A stretch of 64,000 nt of DNA from Streptomyces sp. NBC_01723 (GTDB lineage: Bacteria > Actinomycetota > Actinomycetes > Streptomycetales > Streptomycetaceae). A model generated the notes under the pieces. It worked only from the letters and a program-made list of their open reading frames with translations. It did no database searches and was not told the origin of the DNA. Every line of letters starts with the position of its first letter. Position 1 is the stretch's first letter. The stretch lies in the NCBI RefSeq assembly GCF_036246005.1, contig NZ_CP109171.1, positions 6,684,001 to 6,748,000 of the forward strand, given 5' to 3'. Shown here piece after piece: positions 23,221-30,982 of this stretch. The position numbers were made by a program, and so were the translations under genes.

Positions 23221-24024
23221 TCAGGCCGCCGGGTTGCCGTTCGACGTCAGCAGTGCTTCCGACAGTTCCGCCGCCACCTGCTGGAGCAGGGGCACGATCC
23301 GGTCGGTCGCGGCCTCGGTGACACGGCCCGCCGGGCCGGAGATCGAGATGGCCGCCGCGGTGGGGGAGTCCGGCACGGAGACGGCCAGGCAGCGCACGCC
23401 GATCTCCTGCTCGTTGTCGTCGATCGCGTATCCCTGGCGGCGCACGTCCGCCAGCGCCGCGATGAACCCGTCCGGCGTGGTGATCGTCTTGTCGGTCGCG
23501 GCCGGCATGCCCGTGCGGCCCAGCAGAGCGCGCACCTCCTCCGCCGGGAAGTCCGCGAGCAGCGCCTTGCCGACGCCGGTGGAGTGCGGCAGGACGCGCC
23601 GGCCGACCTCGGTGAACATGCGCATCGAGTGCTTGGACGGCACCTGGGCGACGTACACGATCTCGTCGCCGTCGAGCAGCGCCATGTTCGCCGTCTCGCC
23701 CGTCTCCTCGACCAGGCGGGCCAGGTGCGGGCGGGCCCAGGTGCCGAGCAGCCGGGAGGCGGACTCGCCCAGGCGGATCAGGCGGGGGCCGAGCGCGTAC
23801 CGGCGGTTGGGCTGCTGACGGACGTATCCGCAGGCCACGAGGGTGCGCATCAGGCGGTGGATGGTCGGCAGCGGCAGGCCGCTGCTGGCCGACAGCTCGC
23901 TCAGGCCGACCTCGCCGCCCGCGTCCGCCATCCGTTCGAGCAGGTCGAAGGCGCGCTCCAGGGACTGGACGCCGCCTGTGGCGGACCTGGCGGAGTCGGT
24001 GGTGCTGGCGCTGGACGTCGGCAC
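23221..24024 (-). CDS. allR: IclR-family regulator of the allantoin pathway
   Basis: 267 residues. An N-terminal winged helix (SLERAFDLLERMADAGGEVGLSELSASSGLPLPTIHRLMRTL) is followed by the IclR effector domain from ~residue 95, including HSTGVGKALLAD and YAIDDNEQEIGVRCLAVSV. In S. coelicolor the IclR protein beside allantoinase, AllR, is the described repressor of allantoin genes, with allantoate or glyoxylate as likely signals. It is divergent from allB across a 236-bp region with three palindromes. By position and family this is its ortholog; the DNA motif it binds is inferred here. Confidence 0.88.
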   Translation of the reverse strand: MPTSSASTTDSARSATGGVQSLERAFDLLERMADAGGEVGLSELSASSGLPLPTIHRLMRTLVACGYVRQQPNRRYALGPRLIRLGESASRLLGTWARPHLARLVEETGETANMALLDGDEIVYVAQVPSKHSMRMFTEVGRRVLPHSTGVGKALLADFPAEEVRALLGRTGMPAATDKTITTPDGFIAALADVRRQGYAIDDNEQEIGVRCLAVSVPDSPTAAAISISGPAGRVTEAATDRIVPLLQQVAAELSEALLTSNGNPAA

Positions 24025-24114
24025 GGCACGTTCCTTTCGGGGCTGGCGGGAGGAAAGAAGCGTACCCGGCGGCCGGTTGACTACCGGCTTGTACGTAGCT
24101 ACGTTCTGCTTGCT

Positions 24115-24139
24115 GGAATTCTAATTCCGCTTTGTGGAA
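24115..24139. promoter_or_regulatory. Overlapping palindromes, candidate AllR operator at allR-allB
   Basis: GGAATTCTAATTCC (24115-24128) and TTCCGCTTTGTGGAA (24125-24139) overlap by four bases. The second fits TTCC-N7-GGAA, as before hyi and aceB. A further inverted copy of CTTTGTGGA appears as TCCACAAAG at 24168-24176, so DNA looping or two-dimer binding is possible. Confidence 0.6.
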
Positions 24140-24215
24140 ACGTCCAGGGCTTGGTACTGGGCATGCCTCCACAAAGGGTGCCTCTTGACGGGGTCCGGCG
24201 GGGAGTGAAGACTCC

Positions 24216-24232
24216 TTCAACAGAACGTTGAA
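24216..24232. promoter_or_regulatory. Second-type operator before allB
   Basis: TTCAACAGAACGTTGAA is a perfect dyad with 6-base arms, 28 bp before the allB start. Upstream TTGACG (24185-24190) with AAGACT 17 bp on could be the promoter, which would place the start point inside this palindrome. The same motif is at 2051 and 22080. Confidence 0.55.
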
Positions 24233-24260
24233 ACACAGGGCAGGGAAGAGAGGGGTTCGG

Positions 24261-25616
24261 GTGTCGCAGGCTGAACTGGTGCTGCGCTCGACGCGCGTCG
24301 TCACTCCCGAGGGGACACGCGCCGCGTCGATCGCGGTGACCGGAGAGAAGATCACCGCCGTCCTCCCGTACGACGCCCCCGTCCCGGAGGGCGCCCGGCT
24401 GGAGGACGTCGGCGACCACGTCGTCCTGCCCGGCCTGGTCGACACCCACGTGCACGTGAACGACCCGGGGCGCACCGAGTGGGAGGGGTTCTGGACCGCC
24501 ACCCGCGCGGCGGCGGCCGGCGGCATCACCACCCTGGTGGACATGCCGCTCAACTCCATCCCGCCGACCACGACGGTCGGTCACCTGCGCACCAAGCGCG
24601 AGGTCGCCGCCGCCAAGGCCCACATCGACGTCGGCTTCTGGGGCGGCGCCCTGCCCGACAACGTCAAGGACCTGCGCCCGCTGCACGAGGCCGGTGTCTT
24701 CGGCTTCAAGGCGTTCCTGTCGCCGTCCGGGGTCGACGAGTTCCCGCACCTCGACCAGGAGCAGCTCGCCCGGTCGCTGGCGGAGATCGCCGCCTTCGAC
24801 GGCCTGCTCATCGTGCACGCCGAGGACCCGCACCACCTGGCCGCGGCCCCGCAGCAGGGAGGTCCGAAGTACAGCCACTTCCTCGCCAGCCGCCCGCGCG
24901 ACGCCGAGGACACCGCGATCGCCACCCTGCTCGCGCAGGCCAAGCGGTTCGACGCCCGCGTGCACATCCTCCACCTCTCCTCCAGTGACGCCCTGCCGCT
25001 GATCGCGGAGGCCCGCGCCGACGGCGTGCGGGTGACGGTCGAGACCTGCCCGCACTACCTCACGCTCACCGCCGAGGAAGTGCCGGACGGCGCCAGCGAG
25101 TTCAAGTGCTGCCCGCCGATCCGCGAGGCCGCCAACCAGGACCTGCTGTGGCAGGCCCTCGTGGACGGCACCATCGACTGCGTGGTCACCGATCACTCGC
25201 CGTCCACCGCCGACCTCAAGACCGACGACTTCGCCACCGCCTGGGGCGGCATCGCCGGTCTCCAGCTGAGCCTGCCGGCGATGTGGACCAAGGCCCGCGA
25301 GCGCGGTCTCGGCCTGGAGGACATCGTGCGCTGGATGTCGGCGCAGACGGCGCGCCAGGTGGGTCTCGACGGGCGCAAGGGCGCCATCGCGGCCGGACAC
25401 GACGCCGACTTCGCCGTCCTCGCCCCCGAGGAGACGTTCACCGTCGACCCGGCCGCCCTCCAGCACCGCAACCGCGTCACCGCGTACGCGGGCAAGACCC
25501 TGTACGGCGTCGTGAAGTCCACCTGGCTGCGCGGAGAGCGCGTCCTGGCGGACGGCGCGTTCACCGACCCGAAGGGACAGCTCCTCACCCGGACCGGAGA
25601 CGTCCGGACCCCCTGA
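24261..25616 (+). CDS. allB: Allantoinase
   Basis: 451 residues, a cyclic amidohydrolase of the dihydroorotase/hydantoinase group. [10 protein letters not shown] (61-70) gives the first metal histidines. [11 protein letters not shown] contains Lys150, the expected carboxylated metal ligand. Other ligands lie in [15 protein letters not shown] and VTDHSPS. It opens allantoin to allantoate. The GTG at 24261 after GGAAGAGAGG starts the conserved sequence; a TTG at 24228 would run into the operator. It is followed 44 bp later by alc on the same strand and preceded by two operator types. Confidence 0.94.
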   Translation: MSQAELVLRSTRVVTPEGTRAASIAVTGEKITAVLPYDAPVPEGARLEDVGDHVVLPGLVDTHVHVNDPGRTEWEGFWTATRAAAAGGITTLVDMPLNSIPPTTTVGHLRTKREVAAAKAHIDVGFWGGALPDNVKDLRPLHEAGVFGFKAFLSPSGVDEFPHLDQEQLARSLAEIAAFDGLLIVHAEDPHHLAAAPQQGGPKYSHFLASRPRDAEDTAIATLLAQAKRFDARVHILHLSSSDALPLIAEARADGVRVTVETCPHYLTLTAEEVPDGASEFKCCPPIREAANQDLLWQALVDGTIDCVVTDHSPSTADLKTDDFATAWGGIAGLQLSLPAMWTKARERGLGLEDIVRWMSAQTARQVGLDGRKGAIAAGHDADFAVLAPEETFTVDPAALQHRNRVTAYAGKTLYGVVKSTWLRGERVLADGAFTDPKGQLLTRTGDVRTP

Positions 25617-25660
25617 ACCCAGACCACCCCGAACGACCCCGAGAGGAACACCTGATCACC

Positions 25661-26791
25661 GTGACGGCCCAGCAGAACTCCCAGTTGGCCAGCTTCACCG
25701 GCGACGCGAACCCCTACGGAGGCGGTGACCCGTACGCGGACTACCGCACGGCCGACCTCCCGTTCACCCATCTCGCGAACCTCGCCGACCGGCGACTGGG
25801 CGCCGGTGTCGTCGCCGCCAACGACGAGTTCTTCGCCCAGCGCGAGAACCTGCTGGTGCCGGAGCCCGCCGAGTTCGACCCCGAGCACTTCGGGCACAAG
25901 GGCAAGGTCATGGACGGCTGGGAGACCCGGCGGCGGCGCGGCGCCTCCGCCGAGCACCCCTGGCCCACCGAGGAGGACCACGACTGGGCGCTGGTCCGGC
26001 TCGGCGCCCCCGGCGTGATCCGCGGCATCGTGGTCGACACGGCCCACTTCCGCGGCAACTACCCGCAGGCGGTCTCCGTCGAGGGCGCCACCGTCGAGGG
26101 CTCCCCGTCGGCGGAGGAACTGCTCGCCGGGGACGTCAAGTGGACGACCCTCGTCCCGCGCACCCCCGTCGGCGGCCACGCCGCCAACGGCTTCGCGGTC
26201 TCGGCCGAGCAGCGCTTCACCCACCTGCGCCTCAAGCAGCACCCCGACGGCGGCATCGCCCGGCTGCGCGTGTACGGCGAGGTCCTCCCGGACCCGGCCT
26301 GGCTCACCGCCCTCGGCACCTTCGACGTGGTCGCCCTGGAGAACGGCGGCCGGGCCGAGGACGCCTCCAACCTCTTCTACTCGCCGGCCACCAACACCAT
26401 CCAGCCGGGCCGCTCCCGCAAGATGGACGACGGCTGGGAGACCCGCCGCCGCCGCGACCAGGGCAACGACTGGATCCGCTACCGGCTGGTGGACCGCTCC
26501 CAGATCCGCGCGATCGAGATCGACACGGCCTACCTGAAGGGCAACTCGGCCGGCTGGGCCTCGGTGTCGGTGCAGGACGGCGAGAGCGGGGAGTGGCGCG
26601 AGATCCTGCCCCGCACCCGCCTCCAGCCCGACACCAACCACCGCTTCGTCCTGCCGGAGCCGGCCGTCGGCACGCACGCGCGCGTGGACATCTTCCCCGA
26701 CGGCGGCATCTCCCGCCTGCGCCTGTTCGGCTCCCTCACCGAGGACGGCGCGGCCCACCTGGCCGCCCGTCACCAGGAACTCGGCGGCTGA
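25661..26791 (+). CDS. alc: Allantoicase
   Basis: 376 residues made of two tandem allantoicase repeats; each carries the hallmark GWETRRRR (near residues 87-94 and 260-267) and a later PDGGI.RLR.(Y/F)G block. It hydrolyses allantoate to (S)-ureidoglycolate and urea. The GTG at 25661 is preceded by GAGAGGAACA at a somewhat long distance; no better start is seen. Co-transcribed with allB. A ureidoglycolate lyase that would release glyoxylate is not found downstream. Confidence 0.94.
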   Translation: MTAQQNSQLASFTGDANPYGGGDPYADYRTADLPFTHLANLADRRLGAGVVAANDEFFAQRENLLVPEPAEFDPEHFGHKGKVMDGWETRRRRGASAEHPWPTEEDHDWALVRLGAPGVIRGIVVDTAHFRGNYPQAVSVEGATVEGSPSAEELLAGDVKWTTLVPRTPVGGHAANGFAVSAEQRFTHLRLKQHPDGGIARLRVYGEVLPDPAWLTALGTFDVVALENGGRAEDASNLFYSPATNTIQPGRSRKMDDGWETRRRRDQGNDWIRYRLVDRSQIRAIEIDTAYLKGNSAGWASVSVQDGESGEWREILPRTRLQPDTNHRFVLPEPAVGTHARVDIFPDGGISRLRLFGSLTEDGAAHLAARHQELGG

Positions 26792-26807
26792 CCCCGCCCT
26801 TCACACC

Positions 26808-26854
26808 CACGCGCGGGGCGCCCGGCCGGACAGCACCGGTGCGCCCCGCGCGTG
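26808..26854. terminator. Terminator after allB-alc
   Basis: Perfect 14-base arms CACGCGCGGGGCGC and its complement (26841-26854) with a 19-base loop, between alc and the convergent dehydrogenase gene. Confidence 0.7.
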
Positions 26855-26894
26855 CGTTCTCCCACGGTGTGCGCGTGCAGCGCCGGAGGGTGCC

Positions 26895-27683
26895 CTACGC
26901 CGTGTGGCCGCCGTCCACGGCGAACTCCGCGCCCGTGACGTACGTGGCGCCGGCCAGGTACGCCACCGTCGACGCCACCTCGTCCGCCGTGCCGAAGCGG
27001 CCCAGCGCGGTCAGTGCCGACTGGCCGTCGGCGTACGGCCCGTCGGCCGGGTTCATGTCGGTGTCGATCGGGCCGGGGTGAATGATGTTGGCGGTGATGC
27101 CGCGCCCGCCCAGTTCCCGGGCCAGCGCCTTGGTCAGCCCGATCAGCGCCGACTTGCTCATCGCGTACAGCGTCCCGCCGGGACCCGGCACGCGCTGCGC
27201 CATGCAGCTGCCGATGGTGATGATCCGTCCGCCGTCCGCCATGCGGCCGGCCGCCGCCTGCGCGGTGAGGAAGACGCCGCGCACGTTGACGGCCAGGACC
27301 CGGTCCAGGTCGGCGACCGAGAACCCCTCGATGGGGCCGAGCAGCCCGACGCCGGCGTTGTTGACCAGCACGTCGAGCCCGCCCAGGGCGTCGGCGGCCC
27401 GCTCCACCGCCCCCGCCGCCTCGCCCGGGTCGGCGGAGTCCGCCCGCAGGGCCACCGCCCGTCGTCCCAGCGCCTCCACGGCCCGTACGACGTCCGCGGC
27501 GGCGTCCTTGCCGTTCACATGGGTAAGGGCCACGTCGGCGCCCTCCCGCGCCAGCCGCAGGGCGGTCGCGGCGCCGATCCCGCGGCTGCCGCCGGTGACG
27601 AGGGCCGTCCGGCCGAGCAGAGGGGCGGAGAAGTCGCGTGCCGAGTGGTCGATGCGTGCATTCGTGCTCGTGTTCGTGTTCAT
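26895..27683 (-). CDS. Short-chain dehydrogenase/reductase (SDR)
   Basis: 262 residues. LVTGGSRGIGAATA is the classical cofactor motif, followed by NNAGVG, catalytic Ser in IGSCMA, and YAMSK with the catalytic Tyr and Lys; HPGPIDTDMN and VDGGHTA complete the SDR pattern. Substrate unknown; likely a 3-oxoacyl or quinone-type reduction with NADPH. The N-terminus MNTNTSTNA comes from a small ACG/AAC repeat and is unlike the family, so translation could begin a little later. No operon partner. Confidence 0.82.
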   Translation of the reverse strand: MNTNTSTNARIDHSARDFSAPLLGRTALVTGGSRGIGAATALRLAREGADVALTHVNGKDAAADVVRAVEALGRRAVALRADSADPGEAAGAVERAADALGGLDVLVNNAGVGLLGPIEGFSVADLDRVLAVNVRGVFLTAQAAAGRMADGGRIITIGSCMAQRVPGPGGTLYAMSKSALIGLTKALARELGGRGITANIIHPGPIDTDMNPADGPYADGQSALTALGRFGTADEVASTVAYLAGATYVTGAEFAVDGGHTA

Positions 27684-27936
27684 GCGGCCATCCCAGCGGG
27701 TGGCACGCGCGCACGCTGGCGGCGATCGGACGTCGAACCCGGACGGTCCTCACCCGGCCGCCGGTCCCGGCGCGGTACAACGACACCGCCACGCCTCACG
27801 CGTGCGCCGACCGGTCTCCGGTTGGCCGTCTCGGCCTTCCTCGGCCTGGCCTGCGCGGACTCCATTTGGTGCCCTCATCGCTGTTCGAGGCCGATTACTC
27901 CCCGTCGGAAACGCAGGAAATCTGTACTGGCTGGAG
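27684..27936. other. Non-coding stretch between SDR gene and the RNA-candidate promoter
   Basis: 253 bp with no supported gene. It must contain the SDR promoter on the minus strand, but no clear -35/-10 pair was found. Codon bias typical of genes is absent. Confidence 0.4.
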
Positions 27937-27965
27937 TAGACATTGGGAGGTGGTGTGGTTATGGT
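27937..27965 (+). promoter_or_regulatory. Near-consensus vegetative promoter without a matching gene
   Basis: TAGACA (27937-27942) and TATGGT (27960-27965) are separated by exactly 17 bp. No gene with normal codon use follows on the plus strand until 30983, so this promoter appears to drive a non-coding transcript ending near the hairpin at 28569-28598. Confidence 0.55.
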
Positions 27966-27971
27966 TTATCC

Positions 27972-28600
27972 CGTGACCCAGAGAGACAGCAGGGCCTGGC
28001 AGACATGAACTGCCTGGCAGTAGTACGTAGTTGCAGTGTGCAGGACGGTGCGGTGGTGGAGTCCCGGAGCCAGGGATGCAGGATGGTGACGGGGCTGACG
28101 ACCGGACCGGGTGGCTCGCAGTGATCAGGAGCCGCCGTGAGCAGGACCGGCAAGTGAAGTTCGCAGTACCCAGCAGTGCAGTCAGTGAGCGGTACCTCGG
28201 TGAAGGCGTCGGCTGCGGACGCGCGCACCGGGAGGTTCGGCAGTGGGGTTCTGAGCCAGAGAAGATGCAGGACGGGCGACGGGGCTGGCTGCCGAAGAGT
28301 GGCGCTGTGACAGGTCACTGAGCAGGTCGCATCACCAGTAGTACCCGGTAGAGCAGTACCAGCAACGAGGGAATGAACGGAGGAATGGGGAGCCATCAGG
28401 ATCGCCCGGGCGGCTTGTCGAGTCCGGGTACCGCAGGACATCGATAGTGAGGTGGTCTCCGGTCGAGCAACCGCGATCCCAGCATCCCCGGCAGCATTTC
28501 CGGTCGGGTGTGCGGTGACAGAAGGCCGGCGCAGTAAGAGGGCCGGCAGATGGTGAAGCAGTTCCTTCGGGCCCTGGCGCCGCACGGCGCCAGGGCCCTC
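27972..28600 (+). ncRNA. Candidate ~0.6 kb non-coding RNA
   Basis: From the expected start near 27972 to the hairpin at 28598 there is no open frame with Streptomyces third-position bias; the longest (28031-28321, 96 codons) looks random. The sequence is less GC-rich than its surroundings and internally repetitive: two imperfect ~35-base direct repeats (28067-28099 and 28253-28289, both beginning GAGCCAG and containing GATGCAGGA and GACGGGGCTG), and several CAGTA(GTA)CC words. This suggests a structured RNA, or a decayed mobile-element end. No Rfam family was recognised by eye. Confidence 0.4.
28569..28598. terminator. Strong hairpin terminator
   Basis: Perfect 13-base arms GGGCCCTGGCGCC and GGCGCCAGGGCCC around a GCAC loop. 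It lies between the plus-strand RNA candidate and the end of the minus-strand desaturase gene (28714), and may serve both. Confidence 0.75.
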
Positions 28601-28713
28601 CACGCGTTCCACTCGCGCATCGCCGCCCGCGCCCGGGAACTCGTCCGCAACGGATCTCACCGAACCCGGCGGTGCCGCCGGTACGGCCGGGAGATCTGAA
28701 CCAGTGCCGGGAA

Positions 28714-29832
28714 TCAGGCCGCGACGAGCTCCTGCTCGCGGGCCGGCGTCTTGACCTTGGGACTCCTGTTCGGCAGCGAGAGCCGGACGACCTTGCGCCA
28801 CGCGGAGAACACCTGCTTGGGCAGCGGGCCGGTGACGTACTCCAGCTCGTACTTCTCGAACAGCGCTCGCACCTTCACCGCGACCTCGGCGTACCGGTTG
28901 CTCGGCAGGTCCGGGAACAGGTGGTGCTCGATCTGGTGCGACAGGTTGCCGGTCATGAAGTGCATGGCCCTGCTGCCGCTGATGTTCGCCGAGCCCATCA
29001 TCTGGCGCAGGTACCACTGCCCGCGCGTCTCGCCCTTGATCGACCGGCGCTCGAAGACCTGCACGCCCTCGGGGAAGTGGCCGCACATGATCACCGAGTG
29101 GGACCAGATGTTGCGGACCAGGTTCGCGGTGAACGTGGCGGCGAGCGTGGGGACGAAAGACGGTCCGGAGAGCAGCGGGTGGATCACGTAGTCCTTGAGT
29201 ACCTGCTTGCGGATCTTGCGGCCCACGGCCTTGGCCCGCGCGCGGAACTCCGGGTTCTTGCGGCGGCGCTTGTGCAGGTTCTTGCCGAGCTCCAGATCGT
29301 AGGCGGCGATGCCGTACTCGAAGAAGCAGGCGTTGAGGAAGTTCCACAGCGGCTGGCCGAGATGGAGCGGGTGCCACTTCTGGTCCTCGTCGACGCGCAT
29401 GATGCCGTAGCCGAGGTCGTTGTCCTTGCCGATCACGTTGGTGTACGTGTGGTGCAGCTCGTTGTGCGAGTGCTTCCACTGGTCGGCCGGCGAGACGTGA
29501 TCCCACTCCCAGGCGGTGGAGTGGATCTTCGGGTCGCGCATCCAGTCCCACTGGCCGTGCAGGACGTTGTGGCCGATCTCCATGTTGTCCATGATCTTCG
29601 CCACGGACAGACCGGCGGTGCCGAGCAGCCAAGCGGGCGGGAAGATCGAGAAGAGCAGCACGCCCCTGCTGGCCAGCTCGAGCTTGCGCTGCGCCGAGAT
29701 GACCTTACGGATGTAGGCGGCGTCCTTCTCGCCGCGACTGGCGATCACCTCGTCGCGGATCGCGTCCAGCTCGCGCCCGAGTTCCTCGATCTGCTCCGCG
29801 GTCAGGTGGGCGGTGGGGTCGATGGCGGTCAA
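28714..29832 (-). CDS. Membrane fatty-acid desaturase (acyl-lipid or acyl-CoA delta-9 type)
   Basis: 372 residues. All three histidine boxes are present: GHNVLHGQW (His88, His92), HSHNELHHTY (His123, His127, His128) and HQIEHHLFP in the C-terminal third. Hydrophobic segments lie at ~57-80 and before the last box. It introduces a double bond into fatty acyl chains using O2 and electrons from the reductase encoded just upstream (8 bp gap), as in mycobacterial DesA3-type systems. The TTG at 29832 is chosen for GGAG at correct distance. Increased membrane fluidity in the cold is the expected benefit. Confidence 0.9.
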   Translation of the reverse strand: MTAIDPTAHLTAEQIEELGRELDAIRDEVIASRGEKDAAYIRKVISAQRKLELASRGVLLFSIFPPAWLLGTAGLSVAKIMDNMEIGHNVLHGQWDWMRDPKIHSTAWEWDHVSPADQWKHSHNELHHTYTNVIGKDNDLGYGIMRVDEDQKWHPLHLGQPLWNFLNACFFEYGIAAYDLELGKNLHKRRRKNPEFRARAKAVGRKIRKQVLKDYVIHPLLSGPSFVPTLAATFTANLVRNIWSHSVIMCGHFPEGVQVFERRSIKGETRGQWYLRQMMGSANISGSRAMHFMTGNLSHQIEHHLFPDLPSNRYAEVAVKVRALFEKYELEYVTGPLPKQVFSAWRKVVRLSLPNRSPKVKTPAREQELVAA

Positions 29833-29839
29833 GGTACTC

Positions 29840-30895
29840 CTACCGTTCGATGTCGCAGGGGCCCGCCGCGGCGGACACGCAGGTCTGGATGAGGACGCCC
29901 GGCTCGGCCTCGGTGATCTCGCCGGTGCGCAGGTCGCGGACGGCGCCGGCCTTGAGCGGTGTGATGCATCCGAAGCAGATGCCCATGCGGCACCCGGAGG
30001 GCATGAGCACGCCGGCTTCCTCGCCGATGTCCAGCAACGGCGTGGTGCCGGCCGCGTCGACGGTCTTGCCGGTGGCACTGAACGTGACCTCGCCGCCGTC
30101 GCCGGTGACGACGATGCTGGGGCGGAAGCGTTCGGTGTGCAGGCGCTCTGGTACGCCGTGCTCGGTCCAGTGGTCTTCGGCGGTGTCGAGCAGGCCCGCG
30201 GGCCCGCAAGCCCAGGTCTCGCGCTCGGCCCAGTCGGGCACGAGTTCGTCGAGACGGGCGATGTCGAGCATGCCGTCCGTGTCGGTGTGCATCTCGGTGA
30301 GCCGCAGCTTCTTGTCCGCGACCAGGTCGTGCAGTTCGCTGCGGAAGATCACGTCCTGCGGCCGTGGCGCGCAGTGCACCATGACGACGTCGTCGAGCTC
30401 GACGTCGCGCAGCATGCCCATCACGGGCGTGATGCCGCTGCCGGCCGTCAGGTAGAGCACCTTGGCGGGCTTGGCCCGTGGCAGGACGAAGTCACCGGTC
30501 GGCTGGTCGAGCTGGATCAGCGTGCCCGGTTTCGCCCTGCGGACCAGGTGGTTGCTGACTTTGCCGTCCGGGATCGCCTTCACGGTGATCGTGACGCGGC
30601 CGTCCTGGCGGTTCGTCGGCGAGGTGATGGAGTAGGCACGCCACAGGCGCACCCCGTCGACGTCGACCCCGATCCGCACGTACTGACCCGCTGTGTGGCC
30701 CCGCCAGCCCCGTCCGGGCCTGATCACGATCGTCGCGGCGTCACCCGTCTCGGGGTGCACAGCCTCGATGCGCCCCCGCAGGTCAGCGCCCGCACGCAGC
30801 GGGCTGACCAAGTCGAGGTAGTCCGACGGCAGCAGCGGCGTCGTGACCATCTCCAGCAGTTTCCACGCCCTGCTGCGAAGGGCTGCACTCGTCAT
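29840..30895 (-). CDS. Ferredoxin reductase with C-terminal [2Fe-2S] domain, desaturase electron donor
   Basis: 351 residues. FAD domain with RAYSITS (86-92), NAD(P) domain with GSGITP (152-157) and WACGPAGLL, then a plant-type ferredoxin domain with CRMGICFGC and a fourth cysteine in IQTCVSA. This order (reductase then ferredoxin) matches the donors of DesA3-like desaturases. ATG 30895; stop 8 bp before the desaturase start, so the two are an operon. The divergent PucR-type regulator probably controls it. Confidence 0.9.
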   Translation of the reverse strand: MTSAALRSRAWKLLEMVTTPLLPSDYLDLVSPLRAGADLRGRIEAVHPETGDAATIVIRPGRGWRGHTAGQYVRIGVDVDGVRLWRAYSITSPTNRQDGRVTITVKAIPDGKVSNHLVRRAKPGTLIQLDQPTGDFVLPRAKPAKVLYLTAGSGITPVMGMLRDVELDDVVMVHCAPRPQDVIFRSELHDLVADKKLRLTEMHTDTDGMLDIARLDELVPDWAERETWACGPAGLLDTAEDHWTEHGVPERLHTERFRPSIVVTGDGGEVTFSATGKTVDAAGTTPLLDIGEEAGVLMPSGCRMGICFGCITPLKAGAVRDLRTGEITEAEPGVLIQTCVSAAAGPCDIER

Positions 30896-30982
30896 GACTT
30901 CAGCTTGCTGTGCCGCAGAGCGTAAAGTCCTGACCGCAGGATGTAAATCTGGTCAGCTGAATTGTTCGCAGGGAACAAAAAC
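30896..30982. promoter_or_regulatory. Divergent control region with palindromes
   Basis: TTGTTCGCAGGGAACAA (30962-30978) is a perfect dyad with 6-base arms, four bases before the regulator start at 30983. TCCTGACCGCAGGA (30928-30941) is a second dyad, and CTGACC/GGTCAG arms surround it. Autoregulation of the PucR-type gene and control of the reductase-desaturase operon are inferred. Confidence 0.5.

Noticed and set aside
28031..28321. 96-codon plus-strand frame inside the RNA candidate
   Set aside because: It lacks Streptomyces third-position bias, a ribosome site and any recognisable family; treated as non-coding.
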